DNA of 64,000 nucleotides. Origin: Phycisphaeraceae bacterium. GTDB taxonomy: Bacteria > Planctomycetota > Phycisphaerae > Phycisphaerales > UBA1924. The notes below the pieces were generated by a model that did not search any database, was not told the DNA's origin, and saw nothing but the letters and a program-made list of their open reading frames with translations. Position numbers and translations under genes: made by a program. Below, piece by piece: positions 49,754 to 59,085 of the stretch. The stretch is from the NCBI GenBank assembly GCA_019636535.1, contig JAHBXK010000009.1, positions 48,237 to 112,236 of the forward strand, written 5' to 3'. How positions within the stretch are numbered: the stretch's first letter is position 1; every line of letters begins with the position of its first letter.

Positions 49754-50545
49754 TCAGTTCGGGGTCCGGCTCAACCGCATCGTCCGCCGCAGTCTCCCCC
49801 TCAGCCACACTCGCACGCGTCCGATTCTCCGCTGAGCAACCGCGCCCAGCGGAACACCCACCACCGATGCCACGCCAAGCATCGCGAGAACGATGAGCCA
49901 CTCGCCGACGAACGTTGCATTGAAAGTGCGGAACTGGTCGCCGTCGAAGATGAACCCCGAGCCCGCAGGCGCTCCCGACTGCACGTCCTGCAATTCAACA
50001 ACATGTGCGGCGTGGAACGCCCCAACACACGCCAGCACCAGCGCGATCGCCAACCCCCACACCCAGATGCGCTTCAGGTGCGGCACGATCACCATCAGCA
50101 CCGCGCCGAAGACCACGCCGATGCACCCCGCCGCGATCGCCATCACGTGCCCGTTGTTGTCCCGCCATCGATCGGCCGTGCTCCCCGGCTCGGCCCATTC
50201 GCCCGCCGCCAGCGACAGGCCCAACTCCTGCGTCGCGTAGCCCATCCGCAGCGACTCGTTCGTATACACCGCGCTGATCGTCAGCAACGCCAGCAGCGCA
50301 AAGCCGCCGAGCGCCACGGTCGTGGCCGCCGAGATCACGGCCCCGACGCCCGCCCGCCAAACGTGCAGCACGCGGTCGAGGTCGGCGTGCCGCCGCGCCC
50401 ACACCGCTTCACACCTCGGGCACCGCACGATCGGAATGCCGTACACCGGCTCGCGCTGCGCAGCGATCCAGCCCAGTTCCCAACCGCATTGTCCGCACAG
50501 GTGCGATCGCGCCAAGGCCGATTCCCTCGGGTGCCTGACCAGCAT
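49754..50545 (-). CDS. Zinc-ribbon multi-pass membrane protein B
   Basis: A 263-residue protein with CGQCGWELGW and VRCPRCEAVWARRH as two CxxC knuckles (residues 17-52). Hydrophobic helices follow (VALGGFALLALLTISAVYT; GCIGVVFGAVLMVIVPHL; VWGLAIALVLACVGAFHAAH; WLIVLAMLGVASVVGVPLGA). The architecture parallels the neighbouring membrane protein A, whose gene starts 43 nt further downstream, so the two are probably cotranscribed. No function is recognised; a redox- or metal-linked sensor role would be a guess. Confidence 0.7.
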   Translation of the reverse strand: MLVRHPRESALARSHLCGQCGWELGWIAAQREPVYGIPIVRCPRCEAVWARRHADLDRVLHVWRAGVGAVISAATTVALGGFALLALLTISAVYTNESLRMGYATQELGLSLAAGEWAEPGSTADRWRDNNGHVMAIAAGCIGVVFGAVLMVIVPHLKRIWVWGLAIALVLACVGAFHAAHVVELQDVQSGAPAGSGFIFDGDQFRTFNATFVGEWLIVLAMLGVASVVGVPLGAVAQRRIGRVRVWLRGRLRRTMRLSRTPN

Positions 50546-50667
50546 ACCGCCGAGCGTCGCCGAGGTTCTCCGCGCCCGCCCGCAAGCGGGGACAGCCGGC
50601 CCCGGGGCTCGTCCCCCCGGTTCGTGCCATCGGCCTTCGTTCCAGTCGCCTCCCCGCCCACGGCCGA

Positions 50668-50673
50668 TAGACT
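50668..50673 (+). promoter_or_regulatory. -10 element TAGACT next to the DUF4340 gene start
   Basis: TAGACT ends 6 nt before ATG 50680, with no ribosome binding site in between. A leaderless transcript is inferred. Confidence 0.5.
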
Positions 50674-50679
50674 CTGCGC

Positions 50680-52260
50680 ATGTCCACCAAAGCCGTCGCC
50701 GTCTGGTTGGTGATCGCCGTCCTGCTGGGCTCGGCCGCGATCTATCTTCTCACGCGTTCGTCCGGTCCCGAGGGCGCAGGCGGAGGCAGGGCAATCGCCG
50801 GCGCCCGGCTCGTCGAGTTTGTCCCAACCGACCTGGTGAGTATCGCCGTCAAGGCGCCCGACCGTCAACCCGAGACCATCCGACGATCCCCCGACAACGC
50901 CGAGTGGGAGATCGTGCTCCCCGCCCCACCGGCCGCCGCCACGCCCGGCATGCCGTCACCGCCCGCCGGCGAGGGCCGATCATGGCCGCTCCTGGACACG
51001 CGCGTGCAGTCGTTCCTCACGCTCCTGGCCGAGACGCGCATCATCGGCCCTCCCGCCTCGGAAGCCGATGTGGGCGCCGCTCCAACAACGCTGCGACTCA
51101 CGCTCCGATCCGGTCGGGTCGTCGAGGTGGCGCTCGCCGAGCGCACCATCGGCGGCACGGGCCTCGCCCGTGTCAGCGTGACCAACCCGTCCGACGCTCG
51201 CGACGATCTCCCCCGCCCCGTGCTCGCGGTGATCGACGACCGCCTGCACCAGGTTCTGCGCACGCCCGGCCCTCGCGCCTGGCGAGACCAGTCGGCCCTG
51301 CGCCTGGCACGCGGCGGAGGCGCAAGCGTCTCGCGCCTCGCCCTCGACAGCAGCGGACGCGAACTCGAACTCGGCCGAATCGACGGCCGATGGAGCGTCC
51401 GCAAGCCCCTGGTCGCACCGGCCGATCCCGCCGCGGTCGATCGGCTTGTCCGAACGCTCAGCCAGGTGTCGATCGTCGACTTCCTCGACGGCGGGCCGGG
51501 CACCGCGGCCACGGGCCTCAGCCAACCGACCGCGCGCATCCGCCTCGAACACGATCAACGCAGCATCGGCGCCGACCAGACGCCCCGCACCACGACGCTG
51601 ACGAACGAATTGGTGGTCGGGTCCGTCGGCGGCCTGGGCTCGGCCGGGGCCGACCGCCTCTTCGCGCGCATCGACCTCGACCGCATCGTGCTGGTCGACG
51701 GCAAGACGCTCGCCGATCTGCGGATCGATCCCGGCTCCTACGTCTGGCCCCACCCGTCGATCGCCGTGCCGCCAGACATCGGCACGATCCTGATGGAAGT
51801 GCGCACCGCCGACGGCGGAAGCGTCGACGACGCCTCCGCTGCGCCGCGGGTGCTCCGCCGCAACGTTGACCGTTGGAGCGCGGTGGCGTCCGACGGCTCC
51901 ACCGTTCCGATGCTCGACACGCAACTCGCCGACGTCAACCGCCTGATCGCGTTCCTCACCGGCGTCGGGACCGAGGCCGGCCCGGGCGCTGCGCACATCG
52001 GCGCTGCGCCCCCGGCCAGGTTCGTCTCCTTCGGCCGCGTGGCGCTCCTCTCGATCGGCTCAGCGCCGCTCGAACAGATCGAGATCGGTGAGGCGGGGCG
52101 CGGCCTCGTCGCCTTCCGCACGGGCGAGGTCTTCCGCACCTATCCCGAAGATCGCCTGCCGCGATTGATCGCCGACCTGCGTGCCAGAGCCAAAGCGGCG
52201 GGCGTTCCGATCGAGGGCTTCGGCGCAACCGGACCCGAGGGCCGCGAGCCCGTCAAGTAG
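50680..52260 (+). CDS. DUF4340-family membrane-anchored protein
   Basis: A 526-residue protein with an N-terminal membrane anchor (VAVWLVIAVLLGSAAIYLL) and a large soluble region. Repeated modules match the DUF4340 pattern, for example ARLVEFVPTDLVSIAVKAPD, NAEWEIVLPAPPA, LVEVALAERTIGG-like strands, RDQSALRLARGGGASVSRLA and DGRWSVRKPLVAPADPAAVD. DUF4340 proteins usually accompany GldA/GldG-type ABC transporters. The ABC ATPase and the large membrane protein at 23834-27706 could be its partners, though they are 23 kb away. No enzymatic motif was seen. Confidence 0.75.
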   Translation: MSTKAVAVWLVIAVLLGSAAIYLLTRSSGPEGAGGGRAIAGARLVEFVPTDLVSIAVKAPDRQPETIRRSPDNAEWEIVLPAPPAAATPGMPSPPAGEGRSWPLLDTRVQSFLTLLAETRIIGPPASEADVGAAPTTLRLTLRSGRVVEVALAERTIGGTGLARVSVTNPSDARDDLPRPVLAVIDDRLHQVLRTPGPRAWRDQSALRLARGGGASVSRLALDSSGRELELGRIDGRWSVRKPLVAPADPAAVDRLVRTLSQVSIVDFLDGGPGTAATGLSQPTARIRLEHDQRSIGADQTPRTTTLTNELVVGSVGGLGSAGADRLFARIDLDRIVLVDGKTLADLRIDPGSYVWPHPSIAVPPDIGTILMEVRTADGGSVDDASAAPRVLRRNVDRWSAVASDGSTVPMLDTQLADVNRLIAFLTGVGTEAGPGAAHIGAAPPARFVSFGRVALLSIGSAPLEQIEIGEAGRGLVAFRTGEVFRTYPEDRLPRLIADLRARAKAAGVPIEGFGATGPEGREPVK

Positions 52261-52319
52261 TTCCACGCCCCTCGCCCGATCGACCGCTTGGCCTGCGATC
52301 TGTTCCCAGAATCTGTGGA

Positions 52320-53591
52320 TCAGACCGGCCACGCCCTCAGCCGTTCGCGCACGGTTGCCGCCAATCTCGCCCCGCCCACCTGCACCCACACCCGCGTTCC
52401 CTCCTGCGCGTGCGACCAGCGGACCATCGCCAGCGCGAGCGTCGTCCCGCCCAGCATCGGCGCCATCGAGGCCGATGTCACCGCGCCGACGACCGTCGCC
52501 CCCGGCTCATCGCGCTCCACCACCGCACACCCGGTGCGCACCTCCGCAAGGTCGGCGTGCAGCGGATCGGCAACACCCTGCGCGGGAGCCGAGTCCAGGC
52601 GCAGCGACACCAGCCGCTGCTTGGGATGGCCGAGCGACTCCATCCGCGCCACCACCTCCTGCCCGAGGTAGCACCCCTTCTTGAAACTCACGCGATCGGC
52701 GAGCGTCTCGCGCCCGAGTTCGTGCGGCAGGTTGGTGGTGCCAAAGTCGAATCGAAACAGCGGCGTGCCCGCCTCGAGGCGGGCGATGTTGTAAGCGTGC
52801 CAACCCGCCCGCCTGACCACATGCCGATCGGGTCGGTCGGCGCTCCCGCGCCCGCTCGACTCGGAAACCGAGACCGCTTCGTACAGCGTGCGAGCCGCCT
52901 CAACCGGCACAAGCAACTCCAGGCCGATCTCGCCGGTCGTGTCCGTTCTCCACACCACGCCCGGCGGTGCGTCGACCTTCGCTGCGCTCACGCCGCCGCG
53001 CCCGGACACGCCCGCGCGCAACACGGCTGCGCGGTTGTGGCCGATCGTCTCGACCGCCTCCTTCTCCGTCGCATCCGGCGCGATCGCCGAGAGCACTGCC
53101 GCCGCCGCGGGCCCGTGCAGGCTCAGGCGGTGCGTGCGCTCGCTCACATCCACAAACTCAACGTCCTCGGCAAACACGAACTCGCGCAGCGTGCGGATGG
53201 TGTGCGCCACCGCGAACACGTCGGTCTCCATCAGCAGCCGGTCGGGCAGGTTGACCAGCGTCAAGTCGGCGTCGATCCGACCCTTGCGGTTCAGCCAGAG
53301 CGACCGCCGGACGGTGCCCACCTCGAAGGCGCGCAGCTCCTGCGTCAGCATCCGGTTCAGAAAGTCCAGCCGGTCCGACCCGCGCACCTCGATCGCGCCC
53401 CGTTCGGGCCGATCCAGCACCACGGCCGATGCGCTCCGGCGCAGCGCTGCGTACTCGATCTCCACCGGCTCGATCGCCTCGACGACCATCACGGGCTCGT
53501 GCCCCGCAGCGTCCGGCGAGGCTTCCTCACCCCCGCCCCGCTCCAGCGAGAACGGCGACACCAGCGCTGCCGCGCGCTCGTGCATCTCCAT
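52320..53591 (-). CDS. ygfZ: YgfZ/GcvT-like folate-binding protein
   Basis: A 423-residue protein of the GcvT superfamily, YgfZ branch, which assists iron-sulfur enzyme maintenance and tRNA methylthiolation in a folate-dependent way. The diagnostic motif KGCYLGQEVVARMESLGHPK includes the conserved Cys. The folate-binding fold begins at AIEVRGSDRLDFLNRMLTQE. ATG 53591 (MEMHERAA) is preferred, since the frame upstream runs into alaS. It is convergent with the DUF4340 gene, and alaS ends 55 nt upstream on the same strand, so alaS-ygfZ may be one operon. The first 50 residues are unconserved. Confidence 0.85.
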   Translation of the reverse strand: MEMHERAAALVSPFSLERGGGEEASPDAAGHEPVMVVEAIEPVEIEYAALRRSASAVVLDRPERGAIEVRGSDRLDFLNRMLTQELRAFEVGTVRRSLWLNRKGRIDADLTLVNLPDRLLMETDVFAVAHTIRTLREFVFAEDVEFVDVSERTHRLSLHGPAAAAVLSAIAPDATEKEAVETIGHNRAAVLRAGVSGRGGVSAAKVDAPPGVVWRTDTTGEIGLELLVPVEAARTLYEAVSVSESSGRGSADRPDRHVVRRAGWHAYNIARLEAGTPLFRFDFGTTNLPHELGRETLADRVSFKKGCYLGQEVVARMESLGHPKQRLVSLRLDSAPAQGVADPLHADLAEVRTGCAVVERDEPGATVVGAVTSASMAPMLGGTTLALAMVRWSHAQEGTRVWVQVGGARLAATVRERLRAWPV

Positions 53592-53646
53592 CAACGGCGA
53601 ACGTCTGGCCAACGCACAACCCTCCGTGATCCGCCGCCCGAACGGC

Positions 53647-56600
53647 TCAGAGCCCCACGGCCTTGAGCCCGAACCGCTGAGCCTCGGACATCGCGTCCTT
53701 GAACTTTCCGACGTTCGTGCCGCCGCCCTGCGCAAGGTCCGGCTTGCCGCCCCCCTTGCCGCCCACCACCTCGCTCGTGGCCCGAACCCAGTCGCCCGCC
53801 TTCAGCCCCTTGGCCTGAAGGTCCTTCGGCACCGCGGCGATCAGCGACACCTTGCCCTCGGCCGTGTCGGCGTTGAGCACCATGACCGCGCTCCGCGGGC
53901 ACGCCTGCGTGATGATGTTGAGCGCCTGCTGCAGCGCCTGCCGGTCGTTGCCGCCGTCCTCGCTGTCGATCGAGGCCACCACGACCTGCCCGCCCCGCGA
54001 TGCGGCGTCCTCGGCGAGCCGCTTGGCGACCGCCGCGGCCCGCGCAGCACGCTCACCCGCGAGGGCCTTGCTCTCCTGCTTGATCCGTTCCTGCAGCGCG
54101 CTGAGGTCCTGCCGCAATTCCTGCCGTCGCACCGTCGGCAACGTCAGCGTGTCAACCTCCTGCGCGAGCTGCGTCGCAGCCGAGGCGAGTTCCGCCCCGC
54201 GCAGCATCTTGGCCTGCGCGATCCGGTCGGCCAGCACGTCCGCGGCCCGCGCTGCGGCCTGCGCGGGGACACCCGTGAGCGCGGTGATCCGCCGGATGCC
54301 CTTGGCCACCGCCTCCTCACCCGCGAGCACGAAAGCGCCGATGTCGCGCGTGTTGGCCACGTGCGTACCGCCGCAGAACTCGACGCTCAGACTCTGCCAC
54401 GCCGCGTTGCTCGGGTCGTCCAGCAGGTCGCGCACCTTCGCCCCGATCGCCACCACGCGCACCGGGTTGGGGTACGTCTCACCGAAGACCGCGCGCACGC
54501 CGTTGATCGCCCTGGCAAGGTCGAGCGGAGCGAGGTCGATCGACACGTCAAGCCCCTTCTCGATGTTCTGCCGCACGTCCGACTCGATCTTCGCGAGTTC
54601 CTCCGGCGTCGTTGACTTCGTGTGGCTGAAGTCGAACCGAAGGCGGTCCTGCGCGACCAGCGACCCCTTCTGCTCGACGCCTTCGCCGAGCGTTCCCTTC
54701 AGTGCGAGGTTCAGCAGGTGCGTCGCCGTGTGGTTCGCCATGATCGCCTGTCGGCGCGAGCCGTCGACGTGCAACTCCACCGTGTCGTTCACGCGCAGTT
54801 CGCCGCGCGTGACTTCGCCCACGTGCAGCACGTACCCGGCAAACGCGAGCACTTCTTCAACGCGGAACTCTCCGCCCGACCCGGCGTGCCCGCTCTCACC
54901 CGGGCCGCCCCGGCTCTCGCGCAGCACGCTGATCAGCCCCGTGTCCGTCTCCTGACCGCCCATCGTCGCGTAGAAGTTGGTCTTGGAGAGCACCACGCCG
55001 ATGCGCCGAGTCTGCGACCCTGCCCGGCAGTGCTCGTCGAAGTTCTGTCCGTTCCAGATCGCCTTGACGGTGGCCTTGATCATCCGGCCGTGGAACTTGT
55101 CGCTGTCGTCGGTCTTGTTGACGCGCAGGGCTTCCAGCCGCGCAGCGGCGTGCGCATCGAGCGCAAGCGTCGCCTCGCCCTCCTCGCCCGGCAGTTTCCC
55201 GCCCGATCGGGCCAACTCGCGGGCCTGCTCCATGAGTCGCTCGTACCCGGCGACGTCGACCTTCAGCCCGCGCTCCTCGGCCATCTGCATCGTCAGATCG
55301 ATCGGGAAGCCGTAGGTGTCGTGGAGTTTGAACGCGTCGTCGGCAGAGACACTGGGCCTGGGGCCATTAAAGTGAGACCAATCGCGGACTTCCGAGGCGT
55401 AGTTCACGCGGTGCTGAGTGTCTCGTGATGTAGCGCTTCTCCCGATGAAAGCATTGAATGCACTGCGGTACTGATCTTCGAGGCTGGCATCCAATTCGAG
55501 CGCTGCTCTGGACATGGCCTCGTCAAACAGTTTCAACCCCCGCTCCAGCGTCTTCCCGAAACTCTCCTCCTCATCTCGGATGATCTCGACCACGCGCTTC
55601 GGGTTCTTGCGCAACTCCGGGAACGCCTCACCAAAGTGCTCCACCACCACCGGCACCAGCCCCGCAAAGAAGCCCGGCTTGGCGTTCAGCACCTGCCGCC
55701 CGTACCGCACCGCCCGCCGCAGGATCCGCCGCAGCACATACCCGCGCCCGTCGTTCCCCGGTGTGGCGCCGTCGGTGATCGCGAACGTCAGCGTCCGGAT
55801 GTGATCCGCGATCACTCGGTACGCGGTGTCCACGTTCCCCGTGTCCGCGCTCCCCAGTTTGCCCGCGTACGGCCGAGCCCCCGTCGTCCGCTCGATCGCC
55901 GCGAAGATCGGGAAAAACACGTCCGTGTCGTAGTTGCTGCGGACGTTCTGCAGGATGCTGGTGAGACGCTCCAAGCCCATGCCCGTGTCGACGTGCTTGG
56001 CCGGCAGCGTCCGCAGCGTGCCCCCGTCTTCGCGATTGAACTGGATGAACACGTTGTTCCAGATCTCGATCACGTCCGGATCGCCGCTGTTCACCAGGTT
56101 CGGCACCGACCGCTTCTGGATCCCCATCGCCGTCAGCCGATCGACGTGGATCTCCGTGCAGGGGCCGCACGGCCCCGTCTCGCCCATCTCCCAAAAGTTG
56201 TCTTTCATGTTGCCGGGGATCACGCGCTCCGCCGGTAGGAACTTCAGCCACAGGTCGCGCGTCTCGATGTCCGGCTCGAGCCCCGCCTCCGGCTTGCCCT
56301 CGAAGTACGTCGCGTACAGCGCCTCCTTCGGCAGGCCGTACACATTGGTCAGCAACTCCCACGACCACTCGACCGCTTCCTTCTTGAAGTAGTCGCCGAA
56401 CGACCAGTTCCCGAGCATCTCGAAGAACGTGTGGTGGTACGTGTCCCTGCCGACGTCGTCGAGGTCGTTGTGCTTCCCGCCCGCGCGGATGCACTTTTGG
56501 CTGTTCACCGCGCGCTTCAGGCCGTGCAGCGGTGAGCCGGGCGGCACGTCGCCCAGGAAGATCGGCTTGAACTGGTTCATCCCCGCGTTGGTGAACAACA

Positions 56601-56739
56601 GCGTAGGGTCGTCCACCGGCACGCACGGCGAACTCGCCACGAACGCGTGCCCGTCGGCCGAGTCCGGCTTGCCCTTGAAGAACTCGATGAACGTCGAACG
56701 GACGCGCGAAACGGGCCAGTTAGAAGAGTGAGTGGACAT
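53647..56739 (-). CDS. alaS: Alanine-tRNA ligase
   Basis: A 1,030-residue class II synthetase that charges tRNA-Ala and edits misacylated Ser or Gly. The aminoacylation domain shows RSTFIEFFKGK, FTNAGMNQFKPIFLG, HHTFFEMLGNWSFGDYFKK and GMGLERLTSILQ. The editing zinc sites are NHTATHLLNLALK and FCGGTHVANTRDIG. The C-Ala domain follows. It is about 150 residues longer than E. coli AlaRS, partly from an insertion between LDASLEDQ and DDAFKLHDTYGFPIDL (55330-55480), where the DNA has visibly lower GC. The 5' leader contains a large G/C-run array at 56770-56797, 31 nt before the start codon. Confidence 0.95.
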   Translation of the reverse strand: MSTHSSNWPVSRVRSTFIEFFKGKPDSADGHAFVASSPCVPVDDPTLLFTNAGMNQFKPIFLGDVPPGSPLHGLKRAVNSQKCIRAGGKHNDLDDVGRDTYHHTFFEMLGNWSFGDYFKKEAVEWSWELLTNVYGLPKEALYATYFEGKPEAGLEPDIETRDLWLKFLPAERVIPGNMKDNFWEMGETGPCGPCTEIHVDRLTAMGIQKRSVPNLVNSGDPDVIEIWNNVFIQFNREDGGTLRTLPAKHVDTGMGLERLTSILQNVRSNYDTDVFFPIFAAIERTTGARPYAGKLGSADTGNVDTAYRVIADHIRTLTFAITDGATPGNDGRGYVLRRILRRAVRYGRQVLNAKPGFFAGLVPVVVEHFGEAFPELRKNPKRVVEIIRDEEESFGKTLERGLKLFDEAMSRAALELDASLEDQYRSAFNAFIGRSATSRDTQHRVNYASEVRDWSHFNGPRPSVSADDAFKLHDTYGFPIDLTMQMAEERGLKVDVAGYERLMEQARELARSGGKLPGEEGEATLALDAHAAARLEALRVNKTDDSDKFHGRMIKATVKAIWNGQNFDEHCRAGSQTRRIGVVLSKTNFYATMGGQETDTGLISVLRESRGGPGESGHAGSGGEFRVEEVLAFAGYVLHVGEVTRGELRVNDTVELHVDGSRRQAIMANHTATHLLNLALKGTLGEGVEQKGSLVAQDRLRFDFSHTKSTTPEELAKIESDVRQNIEKGLDVSIDLAPLDLARAINGVRAVFGETYPNPVRVVAIGAKVRDLLDDPSNAAWQSLSVEFCGGTHVANTRDIGAFVLAGEEAVAKGIRRITALTGVPAQAAARAADVLADRIAQAKMLRGAELASAATQLAQEVDTLTLPTVRRQELRQDLSALQERIKQESKALAGERAARAAAVAKRLAEDAASRGGQVVVASIDSEDGGNDRQALQQALNIITQACPRSAVMVLNADTAEGKVSLIAAVPKDLQAKGLKAGDWVRATSEVVGGKGGGKPDLAQGGGTNVGKFKDAMSEAQRFGLKAVGL

Positions 56740-56769
56740 GCAGGGATCGTCGGGTCGGGTGTGAGGAGC

Positions 56770-56797
56770 GGGGGGGTGGGGGAGGGGGGGAGGGGGG
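56770..56797 (+). repeat. G-run array upstream of alaS
   Basis: Four runs of 5 to 7 G separated by single T or A lie on the plus strand, a textbook G-quadruplex pattern. On the alaS sense strand this is C-rich and ends 31 nt before ATG 56739. It could affect transcription through or initiation at the leader. Confidence 0.9.
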
Positions 56798-56859
56798 TGG
56801 TCCGAGGGCGGTCACGGTCTGGAGGGGACATGGTAGGGTGAGGCCGCCGTCGCTTCGAT

Positions 56860-57609
56860 TCACGCGTCGATCGTGCCCGCCCCCTTGGCGACGCGCCTGG
56901 CAACCTTCCCGCACGTTTCGGGATCGAAGCCCCGCCGTGCCAGCATCGCGTACACGCGGCGCACCACCACGTCCGGCTCCACGCCCCGGCCGCCCTGCCT
57001 GCCGGTCAACGAACGTGCCTTGCGTTCCGCTAGCAGCATCGCCTCCTCGGCCTCGTCGATGCCCCGGCTTTCACGCTCGCCGAGCGCACTCCGCACCACC
57101 TCCGCCGCGATGCGTCCGTCGATCCGCTTGGACCGCAACTTGGCATCGAGCAGCCTCGCCCCGGCTGGCTTTCGGCGCAGTTCCGATGCGACCACGCCCT
57201 CGGCGTACGCCCGATCGTCCAGCCACCCGCGTCCGGTCAGGTCGGCGATGACCCCTTTGGCCGCCGCAACGTCCACGCCCTTGCGCCGGAGTTTGGCTTC
57301 CAGCATCCCGGTCGAGATCGGCGCCCGCGCGATCGCCCGGAGCGCCCAGTACCGTGCATCGGTCACGCCCTGCTCGCGAACGACCTCCGCGACCAGGTGG
57401 GCATCCAGAACGGTTCCCGCTTTCAAGCCGAGCCTCGTGGCGGCATCGGAATGGATCTTCGCCGCGCTCCGCCGCCCGATGCGCACATGGACAAGACTCG
57501 GGTCCTTCGCGTCCGGCGTGAGGGCGCGAATCGCCGCCCCGGGCTCCAGCGCGGCCTGTCGCTTGGCACGCCGCTCTCCCGCGCTGCGAGATCGTCCCCC
57601 CCGGTTCAT
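56860..57609 (-). CDS. recX: RecX-family regulatory protein
   Basis: A 249-residue protein that in other bacteria inhibits RecA filament growth. RecX-type three-helix repeats are visible: ALRAIARAPISTGMLEAKLR, GWLDDRAYAEGVVASELRRK (family motif), then AEVVRSALGERESRGIDEAE and VVVRRVYAMLARRGFDPETC. ATG 57609 (MNRGGR) overlaps the stop of the TPR-like gene (ATGA), which fixes the start and indicates translational coupling, although the frame is open further upstream. The first 50 residues are basic and unconserved. RecA itself is not in the window. Confidence 0.85.
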   Translation of the reverse strand: MNRGGRSRSAGERRAKRQAALEPGAAIRALTPDAKDPSLVHVRIGRRSAAKIHSDAATRLGLKAGTVLDAHLVAEVVREQGVTDARYWALRAIARAPISTGMLEAKLRRKGVDVAAAKGVIADLTGRGWLDDRAYAEGVVASELRRKPAGARLLDAKLRSKRIDGRIAAEVVRSALGERESRGIDEAEEAMLLAERKARSLTGRQGGRGVEPDVVVRRVYAMLARRGFDPETCGKVARRVAKGAGTIDA

Positions 57610-57926
57610 AAGTCGCACTGTTCCAGCAGCGTCTGCAACTCGCCCAAGGCCTTGCCGTCGCCCGAGCGCTTGGCCGATTCGATCCCCGCCAGGATCACGA
57701 CCCGGGCCTGCTCCGGCTCGCCCATCCGCAGCAGCGTGGCGCCCTTGTGATAGAACGCGTACCCGTGGGCGGGGTCGGCGGCGATGCACATGTCGAAGAA
57801 CCGCACCGCCTCGCGCAGGTGCTCGGGTGTGCCGATGCGGGCGTGCTCCTGCGCGATGCCGTAGAGCACGAACGGGTCCGAAGGATCCATCTTCAGCATC
57901 TGCGTGAGTTTGTCGAGCCTGGACAT
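57606..57926 (-). CDS. Small TPR-like protein
   Basis: A 106-residue protein with two tetratricopeptide-like repeats: DPFVLYGIAQEHARIGTPEH, LREAVRFFDMCIAADPAHGY and AFYHKGATLLRMGEPEQARV. It is entirely helical and lacks a signal peptide, so it is cytoplasmic. It probably acts as a small adapter. Its stop overlaps the recX start codon, so the two are coupled, but a functional link to RecX is not established. Confidence 0.8.
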   Translation of the reverse strand: MSRLDKLTQMLKMDPSDPFVLYGIAQEHARIGTPEHLREAVRFFDMCIAADPAHGYAFYHKGATLLRMGEPEQARVVILAGIESAKRSGDGKALGELQTLLEQCDL

Positions 57927-58155
57927 GGCGGCCGCTCCCGAGTCTCGCCACCGTCACGGCCGCAACCGCCCAGCGCACCCGCAGCGCCGGTCGATCCGGC
58001 CAATCACCGGAGTATCCTACCAGAAATCCTGCCATTGCAAGTCCGACCCGCTCGGCCCCTTGCTTCCCCTAAGTTCTCCTCCCCGATCCGCCTCCTTCCC
58101 CTTCGTGGCCGACCTCGGCGCCAACCGAACCACCCCGAATCAGGAACCACACACC

Positions 58156-59025
58156 ATGTCCAGCATCAACAACGTCGCCGTCATCGGCGCCGGCCAGATG
58201 GGCGGCGGAATCGCGCAGATCGCGGCCGTCGCCGGTTTCACCGTCACCGTCTGTGACTCCATGCCCGATGCGCTCGCCCGTTGCAAGGACGGGCACGGCA
58301 AGCGCCTGGCGCGGGACATCGAGAAGGGCAAGATCCGGAAGGCCGACGCCGACGCCGCGCTCGGCCGGCTGACCTACTCGAGCGACATCGCCGCGGTAAA
58401 GAACGCCGACATCGTCATCGAGGCCGTGGTCGAGGACGCGGGCGTGAAGAAGGGCATGTTCTCGACCGTTGCGCCGATGGTCGGTCCGAACTGCATCCTG
58501 GCCACCAACACCAGTTCCATCTCCATCACCGAGATCGCCTCGGTCACCGGCGCTGCCGCCGACCGCGTCATCGGCATGCACTTCTTCTATCCCGTGCCGG
58601 TGATGAAACTCGTTGAGGTTATCAACGGCCTGCAGACCCGCCCGGATGTGACCAAGGCGGTGATCGCGCTGGCCGAGAAGATGGGCAAGACCGCCATCCC
58701 TGCCAACGACCGGGCCGGGTTCGTCTCCAACCGCGTGCTGATGCCCATGATCAACGAGGCTTTCTACGCGTGGATGGAGGGCGTCGCCGAGCCCAAGCAC
58801 CTCGACGACATCATGAAACTCGGGTGCAACTTCCCGATGGGCCCGCTGCAACTGGCCGACTTGATCGGGCTCGACACGTGCGCCCACATCATGGAAGTGC
58901 TCGCCGACGGGCTGAATAGCGACCGCTACCGCCCTTGCCCGCTGCTGAAGCAACTGGTGACGGCGGGCCGGCTCGGGCAGAAGTCCGGGCGGGGCGTGTA
59001 CGACTACCCGCCTGCGGGCAAGTAA
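58156..59025 (+). CDS. hbd: 3-hydroxybutyryl-CoA dehydrogenase
   Basis: A 289-residue NAD-dependent enzyme that interconverts acetoacetyl-CoA and 3-hydroxybutyryl-CoA (fatty-acid or butyrate-type metabolism). The Rossmann motif is GAGQMGGGIAQIAA (residues 10-23), with catalytic-domain landmarks VIGMHFFYPVPVMKLVEVIN, ANDRAGFVSNRVLMPMINEA and LADLIGLDTCAHIMEVL. The length fits the short bacterial form. ATG 58156 follows AGGAA with about 10 nt spacing; the open frame upstream is not coding in character. TATCCT near 58012-58017 is a possible distant -10 element. Confidence 0.95.
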   Translation: MSSINNVAVIGAGQMGGGIAQIAAVAGFTVTVCDSMPDALARCKDGHGKRLARDIEKGKIRKADADAALGRLTYSSDIAAVKNADIVIEAVVEDAGVKKGMFSTVAPMVGPNCILATNTSSISITEIASVTGAAADRVIGMHFFYPVPVMKLVEVINGLQTRPDVTKAVIALAEKMGKTAIPANDRAGFVSNRVLMPMINEAFYAWMEGVAEPKHLDDIMKLGCNFPMGPLQLADLIGLDTCAHIMEVLADGLNSDRYRPCPLLKQLVTAGRLGQKSGRGVYDYPPAGK

Positions 59026-59085
59026 CCAAGCGGCCAATGCAGGCAGTCCAACGACGTTGAGCGCGTCCGTCGTGGTGTTCGTTGC

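Noticed and set aside
50322..51869. Plus-strand open frame of about 515 codons overlapping the zinc-ribbon gene and the DUF4340 gene
   Set aside because: Low-complexity Arg/Pro-rich translation typical of an out-of-frame GC-rich shadow.
52410..53666. Plus-strand open frame opposite ygfZ
   Set aside because: The ygfZ motif on the minus strand is clear, and the opposite frame has no family resemblance.
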